64,000 nucleotides of DNA from the NCBI GenBank assembly GCA_963700255.1, contig CAVOWW010000023.1:124001-188000 (forward strand), read 5' to 3'. Below the pieces are notes generated by a model. It was not told where the DNA came from and ran no database searches. It was given only the letters and a program-made list of their open reading frames with translations. The stretch's first letter is position 1. Each line of letters begins with the position of its first letter. Of the stretch, positions 8,368 through 16,576 are shown in pieces. Source of the DNA: UBA10649 sp963700255 (GTDB lineage: Bacteria > Actinomycetota > Actinomycetes > S36-B12). Both the position numbers and the translations under genes were made by a program.

Positions 8368-10086
8368 TCAGCGGGTCGCGACCGCCGGGTCCTGCACCGC
8401 GGTGGGGACCGCGACCTCGGTCCGCAGGGGGTTCCAGGGGTAGCCCGTGACGAGATCACCGAAGCGGGACTGCTCGCGCAGTCGGTGGGCGACGAGGATG
8501 GGGCCGGAACCCTCCACTGGCGTGACGACCGCCGTGTACCAGGCGACTCCCACCGGCGGAATCAGCCGGACGTAGCGCAGCCGGCCCGCCCCCACCTGGA
8601 CCCGCCGCGGCGCGGTGGGCACGGCGGCCTCCTTGCCCCCGCGGAACGGCAGCAGCACGATCTCGACCTCCGCTGCCTCCGCCGGCGCCGTGATGGAGAC
8701 GCGGACATCGGTCGCCGCGCGGACCGGCAGGCCGCTGACGGCAGCGGGGCCGTCGAAGGGCTGGGCTCCGGCGGTGTAGGCGGTCTCGTCACCGAAGAAC
8801 TGGCGCATGCCGGCCACGATGGGCGCGTCGGACGTCAGTTCCAGCGTCGCCGGATTGCGGTCGAGGATCGGCGCCATGTCGAGGGTGACGACGGAGTCGG
8901 ACGGCACCTCCACGCGCGAGCGCTCGGCGGGCGCGTAGGTGCCGTCGGCGGAGATCACCCGGATGTTGACGATCGCGTCGTCGGCGCCCGGCGCTGCGAT
9001 GGAGAGCACCCGCGCGCCCGGTCCGTTGATGACACCGGGCACGTAGACACGCGTTGCCGGAGCCGCCGCCTGCGGCAGCCAGTCGGTGCCGATGTTGGCC
9101 AGTCCGGCCTGCTGCTCGTCATCGACGGACGCCCCGACGCGACCCGTGCGAGCGAGCACCTGCACGGCGGTCGCGGTGACCCCGGGCGCCAGCACGTCGA
9201 GGCGCACCACCAGGCGGTCCTGGCCCTTGACGACCAGTCCGCGGCCGGCAGGCGCGTCGATGAGGCCCTCGGGACCCCGGATGACGACGTCGACGACAGC
9301 GGAGGTCTCGTCGGGATTGACGAGGACGATGCGGGTCTGACGGCCGGCGATCGCCCCGCCGCCGACGAACCAGAACTCGGAGGCGGCCGGCGCGCATGCC
9401 GTGCTGGCCATCCCGCGACCGCGACCGCCAGGGTCGCGGCCCCACTGGTCGGCCACGAGGCCGGGCGCGAGGGTGCCGTCGCCGTACGCCCGGATGGCGG
9501 GCAGGCGAACGCTCTCGAAGGACTCGATCTGGGCCTGTCCGCCGGGGACCAGGATCTTGGACTGCGCGGACTCCTTGCCGGGGAGCGTCTCCAGCCCGGC
9601 GCTGCCGGCGGCGGCCTCGCCCTCGGCACCAGCGGCGGGGTCGGCCTCCTGCCCGGGCTGCCCGGGGACGATCGCCGCCGTGACCCGCACGCCGAGGTCG
9701 GTGCCGGCACCCGGCTCGGGGCACAGGAGGACGGTGGAGCCGATGGGCTCGATCGTGACGGCCCCCTCGGCCACCTCGGGCGTCGGCTGCTGCAGCAGCG
9801 TCGCGAGGAGGGTCAGGACGGCGACGACGGCGAGCCCGACGAGCAGGGGCCTCGCGCCGGAGATGGGTGACCCGCCGTCGCCGCGAGGCTGACGTCGGCG
9901 TCCGGGTCCGCGTGGGGGCTCGTGACCCGAGTCCGAGCCACGGAAGGCCGAGTCGTCGAGGTCGGCTGCGAGGTCGACCTCGAGGTCCTCCTCGCGCAGG
10001 ACCCCATCGTCGGCGAGCGACTCGACCGGCGCCGGGGTACCGAGGTCGGCCATGCGCTCGAGGCGGATCTTGTTGCGTCCGAACAT
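8368..10086 (-). CDS. DUF5719 family membrane-anchored protein
   Basis: A 572-residue protein with a charged cytoplasmic N-terminus (about 1-75, acidic then Arg/Gly-rich), one transmembrane segment (about 78-98, 'LLVGLAVVAVLTLLATLL') and a large extracytoplasmic region rich in beta-strand-like repeats, consistent with DUF5719. No catalytic motif is visible. Its ATG (10084-10086) overlaps the TGA of the large glycosyltransferase by one base (TGATG), so it is translationally coupled to that enzyme. The constant pairing suggests a partner in cell-surface glycan assembly. That role is inferred from neighbourhood only. Confidence 0.85.
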   Translation of the reverse strand: MFGRNKIRLERMADLGTPAPVESLADDGVLREEDLEVDLAADLDDSAFRGSDSGHEPPRGPGRRRQPRGDGGSPISGARPLLVGLAVVAVLTLLATLLQQPTPEVAEGAVTIEPIGSTVLLCPEPGAGTDLGVRVTAAIVPGQPGQEADPAAGAEGEAAAGSAGLETLPGKESAQSKILVPGGQAQIESFESVRLPAIRAYGDGTLAPGLVADQWGRDPGGRGRGMASTACAPAASEFWFVGGGAIAGRQTRIVLVNPDETSAVVDVVIRGPEGLIDAPAGRGLVVKGQDRLVVRLDVLAPGVTATAVQVLARTGRVGASVDDEQQAGLANIGTDWLPQAAAPATRVYVPGVINGPGARVLSIAAPGADDAIVNIRVISADGTYAPAERSRVEVPSDSVVTLDMAPILDRNPATLELTSDAPIVAGMRQFFGDETAYTAGAQPFDGPAAVSGLPVRAATDVRVSITAPAEAAEVEIVLLPFRGGKEAAVPTAPRRVQVGAGRLRYVRLIPPVGVAWYTAVVTPVEGSGPILVAHRLREQSRFGDLVTGYPWNPLRTEVAVPTAVQDPAVATR

Positions 10087-13000
10087 CAGGAGACACCCGC
10101 CTCGGTCGACGCGGCGACGTCAGGAGCGCGCCCATCGGTCGACGCGGCGACGTCCGGAGCGCGCCCATCGGTCGACGCAGCGACGTCGGCGGTGTCGTCG
10201 TCCAGATCGGGATCGGGATCGAGCCGACGACGTTCGGGCAGGGCCATGACGACGAGGGCGAGCAGGACGACGAGCTGAAGCCACAGCCAGCGCGACCGGG
10301 CGCTGTCGTCGAACGCGACCACGACCTGGGGCGTGCCCTCCGGCGCCTCGAAGGCCTGCGACCAGGAGAGCAGGCCCGGACCCGCAGCGCCCGTCAGGTC
10401 GGTCGTGGTGCCATCGGCGCCGACGGCGACTGCACGCCACGCCGGATCGAGGGCGACCCCGGTCACGAGGGTGCGCGCACCCGTTCCCTCGGGAAGCGCC
10501 TGGTCCAGGTACGGGTCGGCCGTGGTGGTGCCCTGGGCCGCGACGCCGAGCGGAGTCTGCTTCTCCTCCGTGACGAGCCGGGCGCGCGAGGTGACGCCGG
10601 CCACCCGCCACAGCACCTCGCCGTCCGCGCTCGACAGACGCCGCAGTCCGGGCTCGCCGTCGAGGGTGGGCACGAGCTCCGTCGATGCGCCCGGAGCCAG
10701 CACGACGTACCGGATGCCGTAGCCGGCGAGCGTCTCGATCTCGTCGCCGCCGCGCCCCGAGACCATCGCCGCCACATAGGGGTCCAGCGCCTCCCACGCG
10801 GCCGCCGGTGGGCCGGTCTCGGCATCGCCGAGGATCGGCCCGGCACCGTTGAGCAGGCTGTACCTGACCCGGCCCGCGCTGTCGTCTGCGATGACGAGGG
10901 TGCGGGGCGCCTGCGGACTCTCGGCGTCTGCCGCCACGAAGGCGGGCACCGCGGACGCGGGCGCCTTGCGGACGACACCGTCCACGGCGAAGCCGAACCA
11001 CACGGCCGAGAGCACCGGGGCGAGCAGCGCCACGACAGCGACGACCAGCGCGAGCGGCTGGCCGAGGGTGAAGCTCGATCCCGCCAGGCGTGCGCGAAGA
11101 CCCTCGATGGCGACGGCGGCCATGGCGATGAAGGCCAGGCCGAGGAGCAGGGTCGCCTGGCCCGGCCAGGGACGGATCTCGACCGTGGCCCCCGGCGGAG
11201 TCACGAGCACCATCGACTGGAGCAGGCCCATCGCGAGGCCGAGCCCGCCGAGGATCGCGAAGGCGCCGATGACACGAAGCCGGTCGGCGCGCAGGAGGGC
11301 GAGCAGCCCGGCGACCACGATCCCCAGCGTCAGCCAGAGCGGGGTCATCCCGGGGCCGCCGGGATGCAGCAGCAGCACATGCCAGGGCTGGAGGGCGGGA
11401 TCGGTGATCCCCGTGCCGTTGAGCCCCGGCTCGAGCAGGAGAAGCGTGGGATGGGTGAGCACGTGGGCCGACCACGGCAGGAGCAGGACGAGCGGCGCGA
11501 GCAGGGCGACCGCCAGCCTGGCGAGCACTCCTCGGCCCGTGGCGGCATCACTGCGGGCCAGATGCACCGCAGCAGCAACGGCTGCGACCAGGAGCACGAT
11601 CCACAGCGCAGGCGACACCGAGAGAACGATGGCGACCAGGATCGCGGTGCCCGCGGAGCGTCGCAGCGTGCCGTTGGGCCCGCCGATCCGGACCAGCGAG
11701 CGGATCGTGAACGGCAGGACGATGGCGAGGATCGTGGTGCCGATGCGCCCGGACGCGACAGCGCCGGTCATGGCCGGAAGCAGCGCATAGGCCGCGGACG
11801 CCCAGACCCGGATCGCCTTCCCCGGGATGAGGCCGCGCATCGCGACGTAGGCGCTGGCACCGGCGAGGGGGATGCCGAGCAGCAGCAGGAACGTCACGGC
11901 TGCCGGCGCCTTGCCGAGGAGGACGAACGCGACCGCCGCGATGACGGTGAGGTAGGGCGGCGCCGGCGTCGTGGACCCGGGCCCTACGTCGTGCCACGCC
12001 TGGCGGTAGGTCTCCCACAGGTCACCGCCGCCGGGCGGGGGCGGCAGCAGGGCACCGCCCTGCAGGACGCCGTCGCCGAGCCACAGGCCACGGGTGCCGA
12101 TCACCGCGACGACGACGAGCACCGCCCCGATGAGGAAGGCGGGCGACACGAGAACCCGGCGCAGGAGTCCGGAGGAGGTGCCGTCGAGATAGTCCGCGTC
12201 CTCCCCCACCGGGCCGCTGTCGAGGGCACTGACCGACGTGCCCGGCGAGGTCGACCCGCTGGTGGTCAGGAAGCCGGTGACGGCCTCCATCCCCTGCCGC
12301 AGCTGGGTCCTCGCCGTGGGCCGCAGGTGCCGCACCGCGCCCGCCGGCTCCGTCGAGGTCCGGGCGACAAGGGCACGCGACGCACGGACCTTCGACGGAT
12401 GCAGGGCCAGCGTGAGCACGGCACCGACCTCGTCGCGGGCCGCGGCGACGTCCTTGCCCAGGAGGTAGACGGCCGCCCGAACGAGGCTGCCGAGCAGCAG
12501 GCGCAGCGCCACGAACGGAGCGGCAACCGCGCTGGCCTGCGCCAGGAGAACGTGGACCGCGGCCTCGCGGTCGGCCCGGTGCGGCTGCGGGGCGATGTCG
12601 TCCGATCGCCTGCCGTGGGCGGAGGCCTCGCGGTGGTGGATGACCGCGTTGGTGGCCACCATGACGCGCTCCCCCATGCGATGGGCGCGCCAGCAGAAGT
12701 CGAGATCGTCGCGGAACAGCGGAAGCGACGGGTCGAAGCCGGCCAGGGCCTCCCACACGTCACGACGGACGAGCATGCCCGCCGAGCTGACCGCGAGGAC
12801 GTCGCGGCTGCCGTCGTGCTGCCCCTGGTCGTGCTCCCGGCGCTCGAGTCCGGTGACGCGCCGGCCGGACCCGGTGACGGTGACGCCCGCCTCCAGGAGC
12901 AGGCGCCGGTCGTGCCAGCCCAGCACCTTGGGGCCGAGGACCGCGACACTGGGGTTGTCGTCGGCGGTGTCGAGCAGCCCTTCGAGGCAGTGCGCGTCGG

Positions 13001-13544
13001 GCGCGCTGTCGTCATGAAGGAGCCAGACCCAGGAGATGGCGTCGGGGGAGAACGGCTCGTGCGTGCGGGGACCGAGGTGGGCCAGCCCCGCGCGGGCGGC
13101 CTGCCCGAAGCCGACCGTGTGGTCGAGGCGGAGGGTGCGCTCGGCGCCGAAGGACGCGTGGAGCAGGTCCGGGCTGGCGTCGACGGAGCCGGTGTCCACC
13201 CCCACGGCCGCGTCGGGCAGCCGTGTCTGGGCGGCGAGCGTGGTGAGCACCGCCGGCAGCCACACGGCCCCGTCATGGCTGACGACCACCGCGGTGACGT
13301 GGTGCTCGCGACGGGGCAGGGCGGGGACCTCGTCCTCGAGGGCCAGGTAGTCCTCGACGCTGAACCACTCGGTGGTCTGCGGCGGGGCCGTCTCGGGACC
13401 GGACGACCCGGGCAGGGGGGCGCCGATGCCCTCGAGCGCACCGGTCACGTGCTCATCGAAGAGCTCGTCGCGATACTCAGCACCTGCAGGTTCGTCGAGG
13501 CCGTCTCGGGGCTCGTCGGCCCGCCGCACCTCGTCGTCCATCAC
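10086..13544 (-). CDS. Large membrane glycosyltransferase, family 2
   Basis: A 1152-residue protein with an N-terminal GT2 (GT-A) domain at about 80-330 ('VVVSHDGAVWLPAVLTTL', 'WVWLLHDDSAPD', 'RDDLDFCWRAHRMG') followed by a long hydrophobic region with roughly a dozen membrane segments (about 440-870), an extracytoplasmic domain and a final transmembrane helix near 1100. It probably transfers a sugar to a lipid-linked or surface acceptor; donor and acceptor are unknown. The C-terminus carries an 11-residue tandem repeat (DVAASTDGRAP). The GTG at 13544 is immediately followed by ATG, with TACAGT 7 nt upstream and no Shine-Dalgarno, so a leaderless start at the GTG is likely. It heads an operon with the DUF5719 gene. 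Confidence 0.9.
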   Translation of the reverse strand: MMDDEVRRADEPRDGLDEPAGAEYRDELFDEHVTGALEGIGAPLPGSSGPETAPPQTTEWFSVEDYLALEDEVPALPRREHHVTAVVVSHDGAVWLPAVLTTLAAQTRLPDAAVGVDTGSVDASPDLLHASFGAERTLRLDHTVGFGQAARAGLAHLGPRTHEPFSPDAISWVWLLHDDSAPDAHCLEGLLDTADDNPSVAVLGPKVLGWHDRRLLLEAGVTVTGSGRRVTGLERREHDQGQHDGSRDVLAVSSAGMLVRRDVWEALAGFDPSLPLFRDDLDFCWRAHRMGERVMVATNAVIHHREASAHGRRSDDIAPQPHRADREAAVHVLLAQASAVAAPFVALRLLLGSLVRAAVYLLGKDVAAARDEVGAVLTLALHPSKVRASRALVARTSTEPAGAVRHLRPTARTQLRQGMEAVTGFLTTSGSTSPGTSVSALDSGPVGEDADYLDGTSSGLLRRVLVSPAFLIGAVLVVVAVIGTRGLWLGDGVLQGGALLPPPPGGGDLWETYRQAWHDVGPGSTTPAPPYLTVIAAVAFVLLGKAPAAVTFLLLLGIPLAGASAYVAMRGLIPGKAIRVWASAAYALLPAMTGAVASGRIGTTILAIVLPFTIRSLVRIGGPNGTLRRSAGTAILVAIVLSVSPALWIVLLVAAVAAAVHLARSDAATGRGVLARLAVALLAPLVLLLPWSAHVLTHPTLLLLEPGLNGTGITDPALQPWHVLLLHPGGPGMTPLWLTLGIVVAGLLALLRADRLRVIGAFAILGGLGLAMGLLQSMVLVTPPGATVEIRPWPGQATLLLGLAFIAMAAVAIEGLRARLAGSSFTLGQPLALVVAVVALLAPVLSAVWFGFAVDGVVRKAPASAVPAFVAADAESPQAPRTLVIADDSAGRVRYSLLNGAGPILGDAETGPPAAAWEALDPYVAAMVSGRGGDEIETLAGYGIRYVVLAPGASTELVPTLDGEPGLRRLSSADGEVLWRVAGVTSRARLVTEEKQTPLGVAAQGTTTADPYLDQALPEGTGARTLVTGVALDPAWRAVAVGADGTTTDLTGAAGPGLLSWSQAFEAPEGTPQVVVAFDDSARSRWLWLQLVVLLALVVMALPERRRLDPDPDLDDDTADVAASTDGRAPDVAASTDGRAPDVAASTEAGVS
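10101..10190. repeat. 33-bp coding tandem repeat (11-residue units)
   Basis: Nearly three copies of a 33-bp unit encode DVAASTDGRAP, DVAASTDGRAP and DVAASTEAG at the C-terminus of the large glycosyltransferase. Copies differ by one or two bases. Being a multiple of three, copy number can vary without breaking the frame. Confidence 0.88.
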
Positions 13545-13551
13545 CTAAGGA

Positions 13552-13557
13552 ACTGTA
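13552..13557 (-). promoter_or_regulatory. -10 box of the large glycosyltransferase operon, leaderless
   Basis: TACAGT on the minus strand, 7 nt before the GTG at 13544. No Shine-Dalgarno is present. Confidence 0.5.
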
Positions 13558-13619
13558 CGTGTTCGATCGACGTGCACTGCCGACCCGCGCCGGGACGGCA
13601 TGCGCTCAGCCGCGAGGTG

Positions 13620-13877
13620 TCAGACGGCGCGCTTCTTGAGGCGACGACGCTCACGCTCGGACAGGCCGCCCCAGATGCCGAATCGCTCGTCGGACTGCAG
13701 CGCGTACTCCAGGCACTCGACGCGGACGTCGCAGGAGAGGCAGACCTTCTTGGCCTCGCGGGTGCTGCCGCCCTTCTCCGGGAAGAAGGCCTCGGGATCG
13801 GTCTGCGCGCACAGGGCGCGCTCCTGCCATGCCAACTCCTCGACGTCAGACAGGGGCACCAGCACCATCTCTGCCAC
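13620..13877 (-). CDS. whiB: WhiB family transcriptional regulator (WhiB2/WhiB-type)
   Basis: An 85-residue iron-sulfur regulatory protein. The four cluster-binding cysteines are Cys23, Cys46, Cys49 and Cys55, followed by the GIWGG motif at 67-71 and the basic tail RERRRLKKR. The segment ALCAQTDPEAFFPEKGG is typical of the WhiB2 group that controls septation and sporulation genes with WhiA in other actinomycetes. The GTG at 13877 is chosen because GAGGAGG lies 8 nt upstream; an ATG three codons later (13868) is too far from it. The upstream region holds a good sigma-70-type promoter. Its position next to fbiA/fbiB and manB is the classic actinobacterial arrangement. Confidence 0.95.
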   Translation of the reverse strand: MAEMVLVPLSDVEELAWQERALCAQTDPEAFFPEKGGSTREAKKVCLSCDVRVECLEYALQSDERFGIWGGLSERERRRLKKRAV

Positions 13878-13923
13878 GCGAAGAACCTCCTCGACCCGAG
13901 CGACGTGCATCGCCGTTGCACGT

Positions 13924-13952
13924 ATTACAGGGGTGTGATTCGCTCACGTCAA
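13924..13952 (-). promoter_or_regulatory. whiB promoter
   Basis: On the minus strand TTGACG (13952-13947) and TGTAAT (13929-13924) are separated by exactly 17 bp, each one mismatch from the consensus boxes. The start would fall near 13917, giving a leader of about 40 nt with the GAGGAGG. It is the best -35/-10 pair seen in the window. Confidence 0.7.
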
Positions 13953-13957
13953 GTGAG
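13943..13957. promoter_or_regulatory. Inverted repeat overlapping the whiB -35 box
   Basis: CTCAC (13943-13947) and GTGAG (13953-13957) form a 5-bp inverted repeat with a 5-nt centre that includes most of the -35 hexamer. The position suits a repressor operator, but the arms are short and no regulator is identified. Confidence 0.35.
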
Positions 13958-14036
13958 AAACGGGCAAAAGGGACGGTAATCCCACTTTTTCTGCCGGAAA
14001 GGCCGTTTCGGTCCCCGATTCGGGCGGCTCGAGGGG

Positions 14037-15484
14037 TTATGGGAAGGGTGCGACGTCCCCCAGGAAGCCGGTGAGCAAGGCCTCGTACCGGGTGCTGTCG
14101 ACGTTCCACGAGAGCAGATGGCCGGCGCCCTCGAAGAGCTCGAGCGTGACCAGGCCGGGCGTGGCGGCGGCCGCGAACGCCGTGCTCACCTCCGGCGCGA
14201 CCGTCGTGTCGGCCGTGCCCTGCACGATCAGCATCGGCGTCCGGAACCCTGCGGCGTCGGCCGTGTAGTCGGCGGCGTCGAAGTCGAAGCCGAAGCGCCA
14301 TTGCGCGACCCGCATCGCCAGCCGCGCCGCGAAACCGGGGATCCCCTTGTCGACGGCACCGAGCTCGACCACCTGCCCGAAGTCCGTGAGCGGCGCATCG
14401 AGGAAGGCCCCCACCACCCGGTCCGACAGGCCTGAGTTCTGCAGGAACGCGAGTGACACCGATCCGCCCATGCTGCTGCCAGCGAGGACGATCCGCTCGG
14501 CGCCGTTGTCGAGCGCGTACTGGACGGCTCCCTCGAGGTCCTGCCACTCGTCCACCCCGAACTGCGCGTATCCGTTGCCCTGCGGAGCCCGGGCGTCGTT
14601 GCGGTAGCGGATCAGCAGCATCGGGTAGCCGAGCTCGGAGACGGTGCGGGCGATGCGCAGGCCCTCTCCCGGGCCGGCCCCGCGGCCATGGGTGAACACG
14701 ACCCACGTCGTGGCGGTGCCGGGGATCAGCCACGCCGGCGCCGGGCCGAGCGGAGTGTCGAACTCGACGTCCTCATACGGCAGGCCGAGTCCGACCTGAG
14801 GGTTGCGCGGGAAGTACCAGCCGTCCAGCACGGCGCCCTGCCCGGCGGCCAGGTCGGGCGGGAGCACCTGCGCGGTGACGGCGCGCGAGCCGGCGGCGGC
14901 GGACGTCTGCGGGTCATCGGTCTGCACGTAGCCGCCCTCGATCGAGGCGATGCCCATCAGGCCCTGATCGCGCCATTCCGGCTCGACGCCGGAGTACGTC
15001 ACCCGGCCGCCGTCGACCGCATCGATGGTCATCGCGAAGCCCGCGTCGGGCTGCGGCACCCGGGCGCCGGCGCCGATGAGGCCGCTGATGTACCAGAGGC
15101 CGCCCGCGACGACCGCGAGGGCGAGACCCAGGAGCACCCCGAGGGCGATCCACGGCCAGCGGCGCCGGGGCCGGGGAGCGACGTGGGTGCTGACAGCTGG
15201 GGCGACGGCGGGGGGCTCGGCCACCTCGGCCTCGACCACCTCGGGCTCGACGGGCTCGGGCTCGACGGGCTCGGCCACGACCTCGGGCTCGACCACCTCG
15301 GCACGACCACCTCGGGCTCGACGGTCTCGGCCACGACCACCTCGGGCTCGACGGTCTCGGCCCCCACCACCTCGGGCTCGGGCTCGACCATCGGCAGGAC
15401 GATGACGGGGATCTCCGCCGTCTCGTCAGTGGCGCGCACCGGCGGTGTGCCCGGCACAGCGCCGGACACCTCGTCGTCGGCCAT
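14037..15484 (-). CDS. Membrane-anchored alpha/beta hydrolase (single-base frameshift in N-terminal repeat)
   Basis: A one-pass membrane protein with an external alpha/beta-hydrolase domain. An acidic Val-Glu-Pro repeat region and a transmembrane helix ('WIALGVLLGLALAVVAGGLW') precede the hydrolase. Its nucleophile motif is GSSMGG, with 'VVFTHGRGAG' as the oxyanion-side strand and a late His in 'GAGHLLSW'. Substrate is unknown. As read, the frame starting at ATG 15484 (MADDEVSG) breaks near 15301, where one repeat unit lacks a C that every other copy has (ctcggcacg against ctcggccacg). The frame open in the sequence as it stands begins at GTG 15296. It is divergent from fbiA. Confidence 0.8.
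15216..15390. repeat. Degenerate Glu/Pro/Val-coding repeats
   Basis: Overlapping 15-bp and 30-bp units (minus strand GTCGAGCCCGAGG-type) encode repeated VEPEVV and AETVEPEVV blocks in the cytoplasmic tail of the hydrolase. The two longest copies are identical over 30 bp. The array contains the single-base deletion near 15301. Confidence 0.8.
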
Positions 15485-15574
15485 GCGGTCATTCTGCGAC
15501 ACGCGGCCGCCGAATCCCGGGCTTGCCCCGATCACGGGCGTGGGCGGTGACGGGCGGTCTGACAGGATGGCCGG

Positions 15575-16576
15575 ATGCGCATCACCGTCCTCGCCGGCGG
15601 CATCGGCGGCGCCCGCTTCCTGCGCGGCCTGAAGGCGCACCAGCCCGATGCGGAGATCACCGTCATCGGCAACACCGGCGACGACATCTGGGTCCACGGC
15701 CTGCGCGTGTGCCCCGACCTGGACACCGTCATGTACACCCTCGGCGACGGCATCAGCCACGAGCGGGGCTGGGGCCGCGAGGGCGAGACGTTCACCGTCA
15801 AGGACGAGCTGGCCGACTACGGCGTCGAGCCGACCTGGTTCGGGCTCGGCGACAAGGACATCGCCACGCACCTGATCCGCACGCAGTCGCTCGGCGCCGG
15901 ATACACGCTGACGCAGGTCACGGCTGCACTGTGCGAGCACTGGCAGCCGGGGGTGCGCCTGCTGCCGATGTCGGACGACCGCGCCGAGACGCATGTCATC
16001 GTCGACGACCCGTCCGGCGGCACTGCCCCCGACGGAACGCCGCTGCGCACGGCCATCCACTTCCAGGAGTGGTGGATCCGCTACCGAGCCGGCCTGCCGG
16101 CGCACGGCTTCGCCCTCGTCGGCATCGACTCCGCGAAGCCCGGCCCCGAGGTGGTCGAGGCGATCATGTCGGCCGACGTCGTCCTCTTCCCACCCAGCAA
16201 CCCCGTCGTCTCGATCGGCACGATCCTGCAGGTGCCCGGCATCGCGGACGCGGTCCGCGCGACCAGGGCGCCCGTGGTCGGCGTCTCCCCCATCGTGGGC
16301 GGGGCCCCCGTGCGCGGGATGGCCGATGCCTGCCTCACCGCCATCGGGCTCGAGACCTCGGCCGCCGCCGTCGCCACCCACTACGGAGCGCGGACCGGCG
16401 GCGGCCTCATCGACGCCTGGCTCGTCGACAGCGCCGATGCGACCTGCGTGCCGGAGGTGGAGGCGGCCGGAATCCGCTGCCTCGCGGTCCCCACGATGAT
16501 GACCGACGTCGATGCGACCGCTCGCATCGCCGAAGCCAGCCTCGAGGTCGCCCACGGGCTGCCCGCCCGCTCATGA
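15575..16576 (+). CDS. fbiA: 2-phospho-L-lactate transferase (coenzyme F420 biosynthesis)
   Basis: CofD/FbiA enzyme that joins the activated phospho-lactate (or phosphoenolpyruvate) moiety to the deazaflavin Fo to give (dehydro-)F420-0. The 333-residue protein has the family N-terminus VLAGGIGGARFLRGL with the glycine-rich loop, 'TGDDIWVHGLRVCPDLDT' in the substrate pocket, 'GLGDKDIATHL', 'FPPSNPVVSIGTIL' and 'GMADACL'. Its stop overlaps the fbiB ATG (ATGA), so the two are translationally coupled. It is transcribed away from whiB and the hydrolase gene. Confidence 0.96.
   Translation: MRITVLAGGIGGARFLRGLKAHQPDAEITVIGNTGDDIWVHGLRVCPDLDTVMYTLGDGISHERGWGREGETFTVKDELADYGVEPTWFGLGDKDIATHLIRTQSLGAGYTLTQVTAALCEHWQPGVRLLPMSDDRAETHVIVDDPSGGTAPDGTPLRTAIHFQEWWIRYRAGLPAHGFALVGIDSAKPGPEVVEAIMSADVVLFPPSNPVVSIGTILQVPGIADAVRATRAPVVGVSPIVGGAPVRGMADACLTAIGLETSAAAVATHYGARTGGGLIDAWLVDSADATCVPEVEAAGIRCLAVPTMMTDVDATARIAEASLEVAHGLPARS

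Noticed and set aside
9867..13979. A 1370-codon open frame on the plus strand
   Set aside because: It is exactly antisense to the large glycosyltransferase, whiB and part of DUF5719, with Arg/Gly/Glu/His-rich composition expected from the high-GC complementary frame. No domain is recognisable.
13985..14030. Terminator with T-run beyond the hydrolase gene
   Set aside because: A short imperfect stem next to a T-run near 13984-13990 is visible, but pairing is interrupted and its position relative to either gene is poor.
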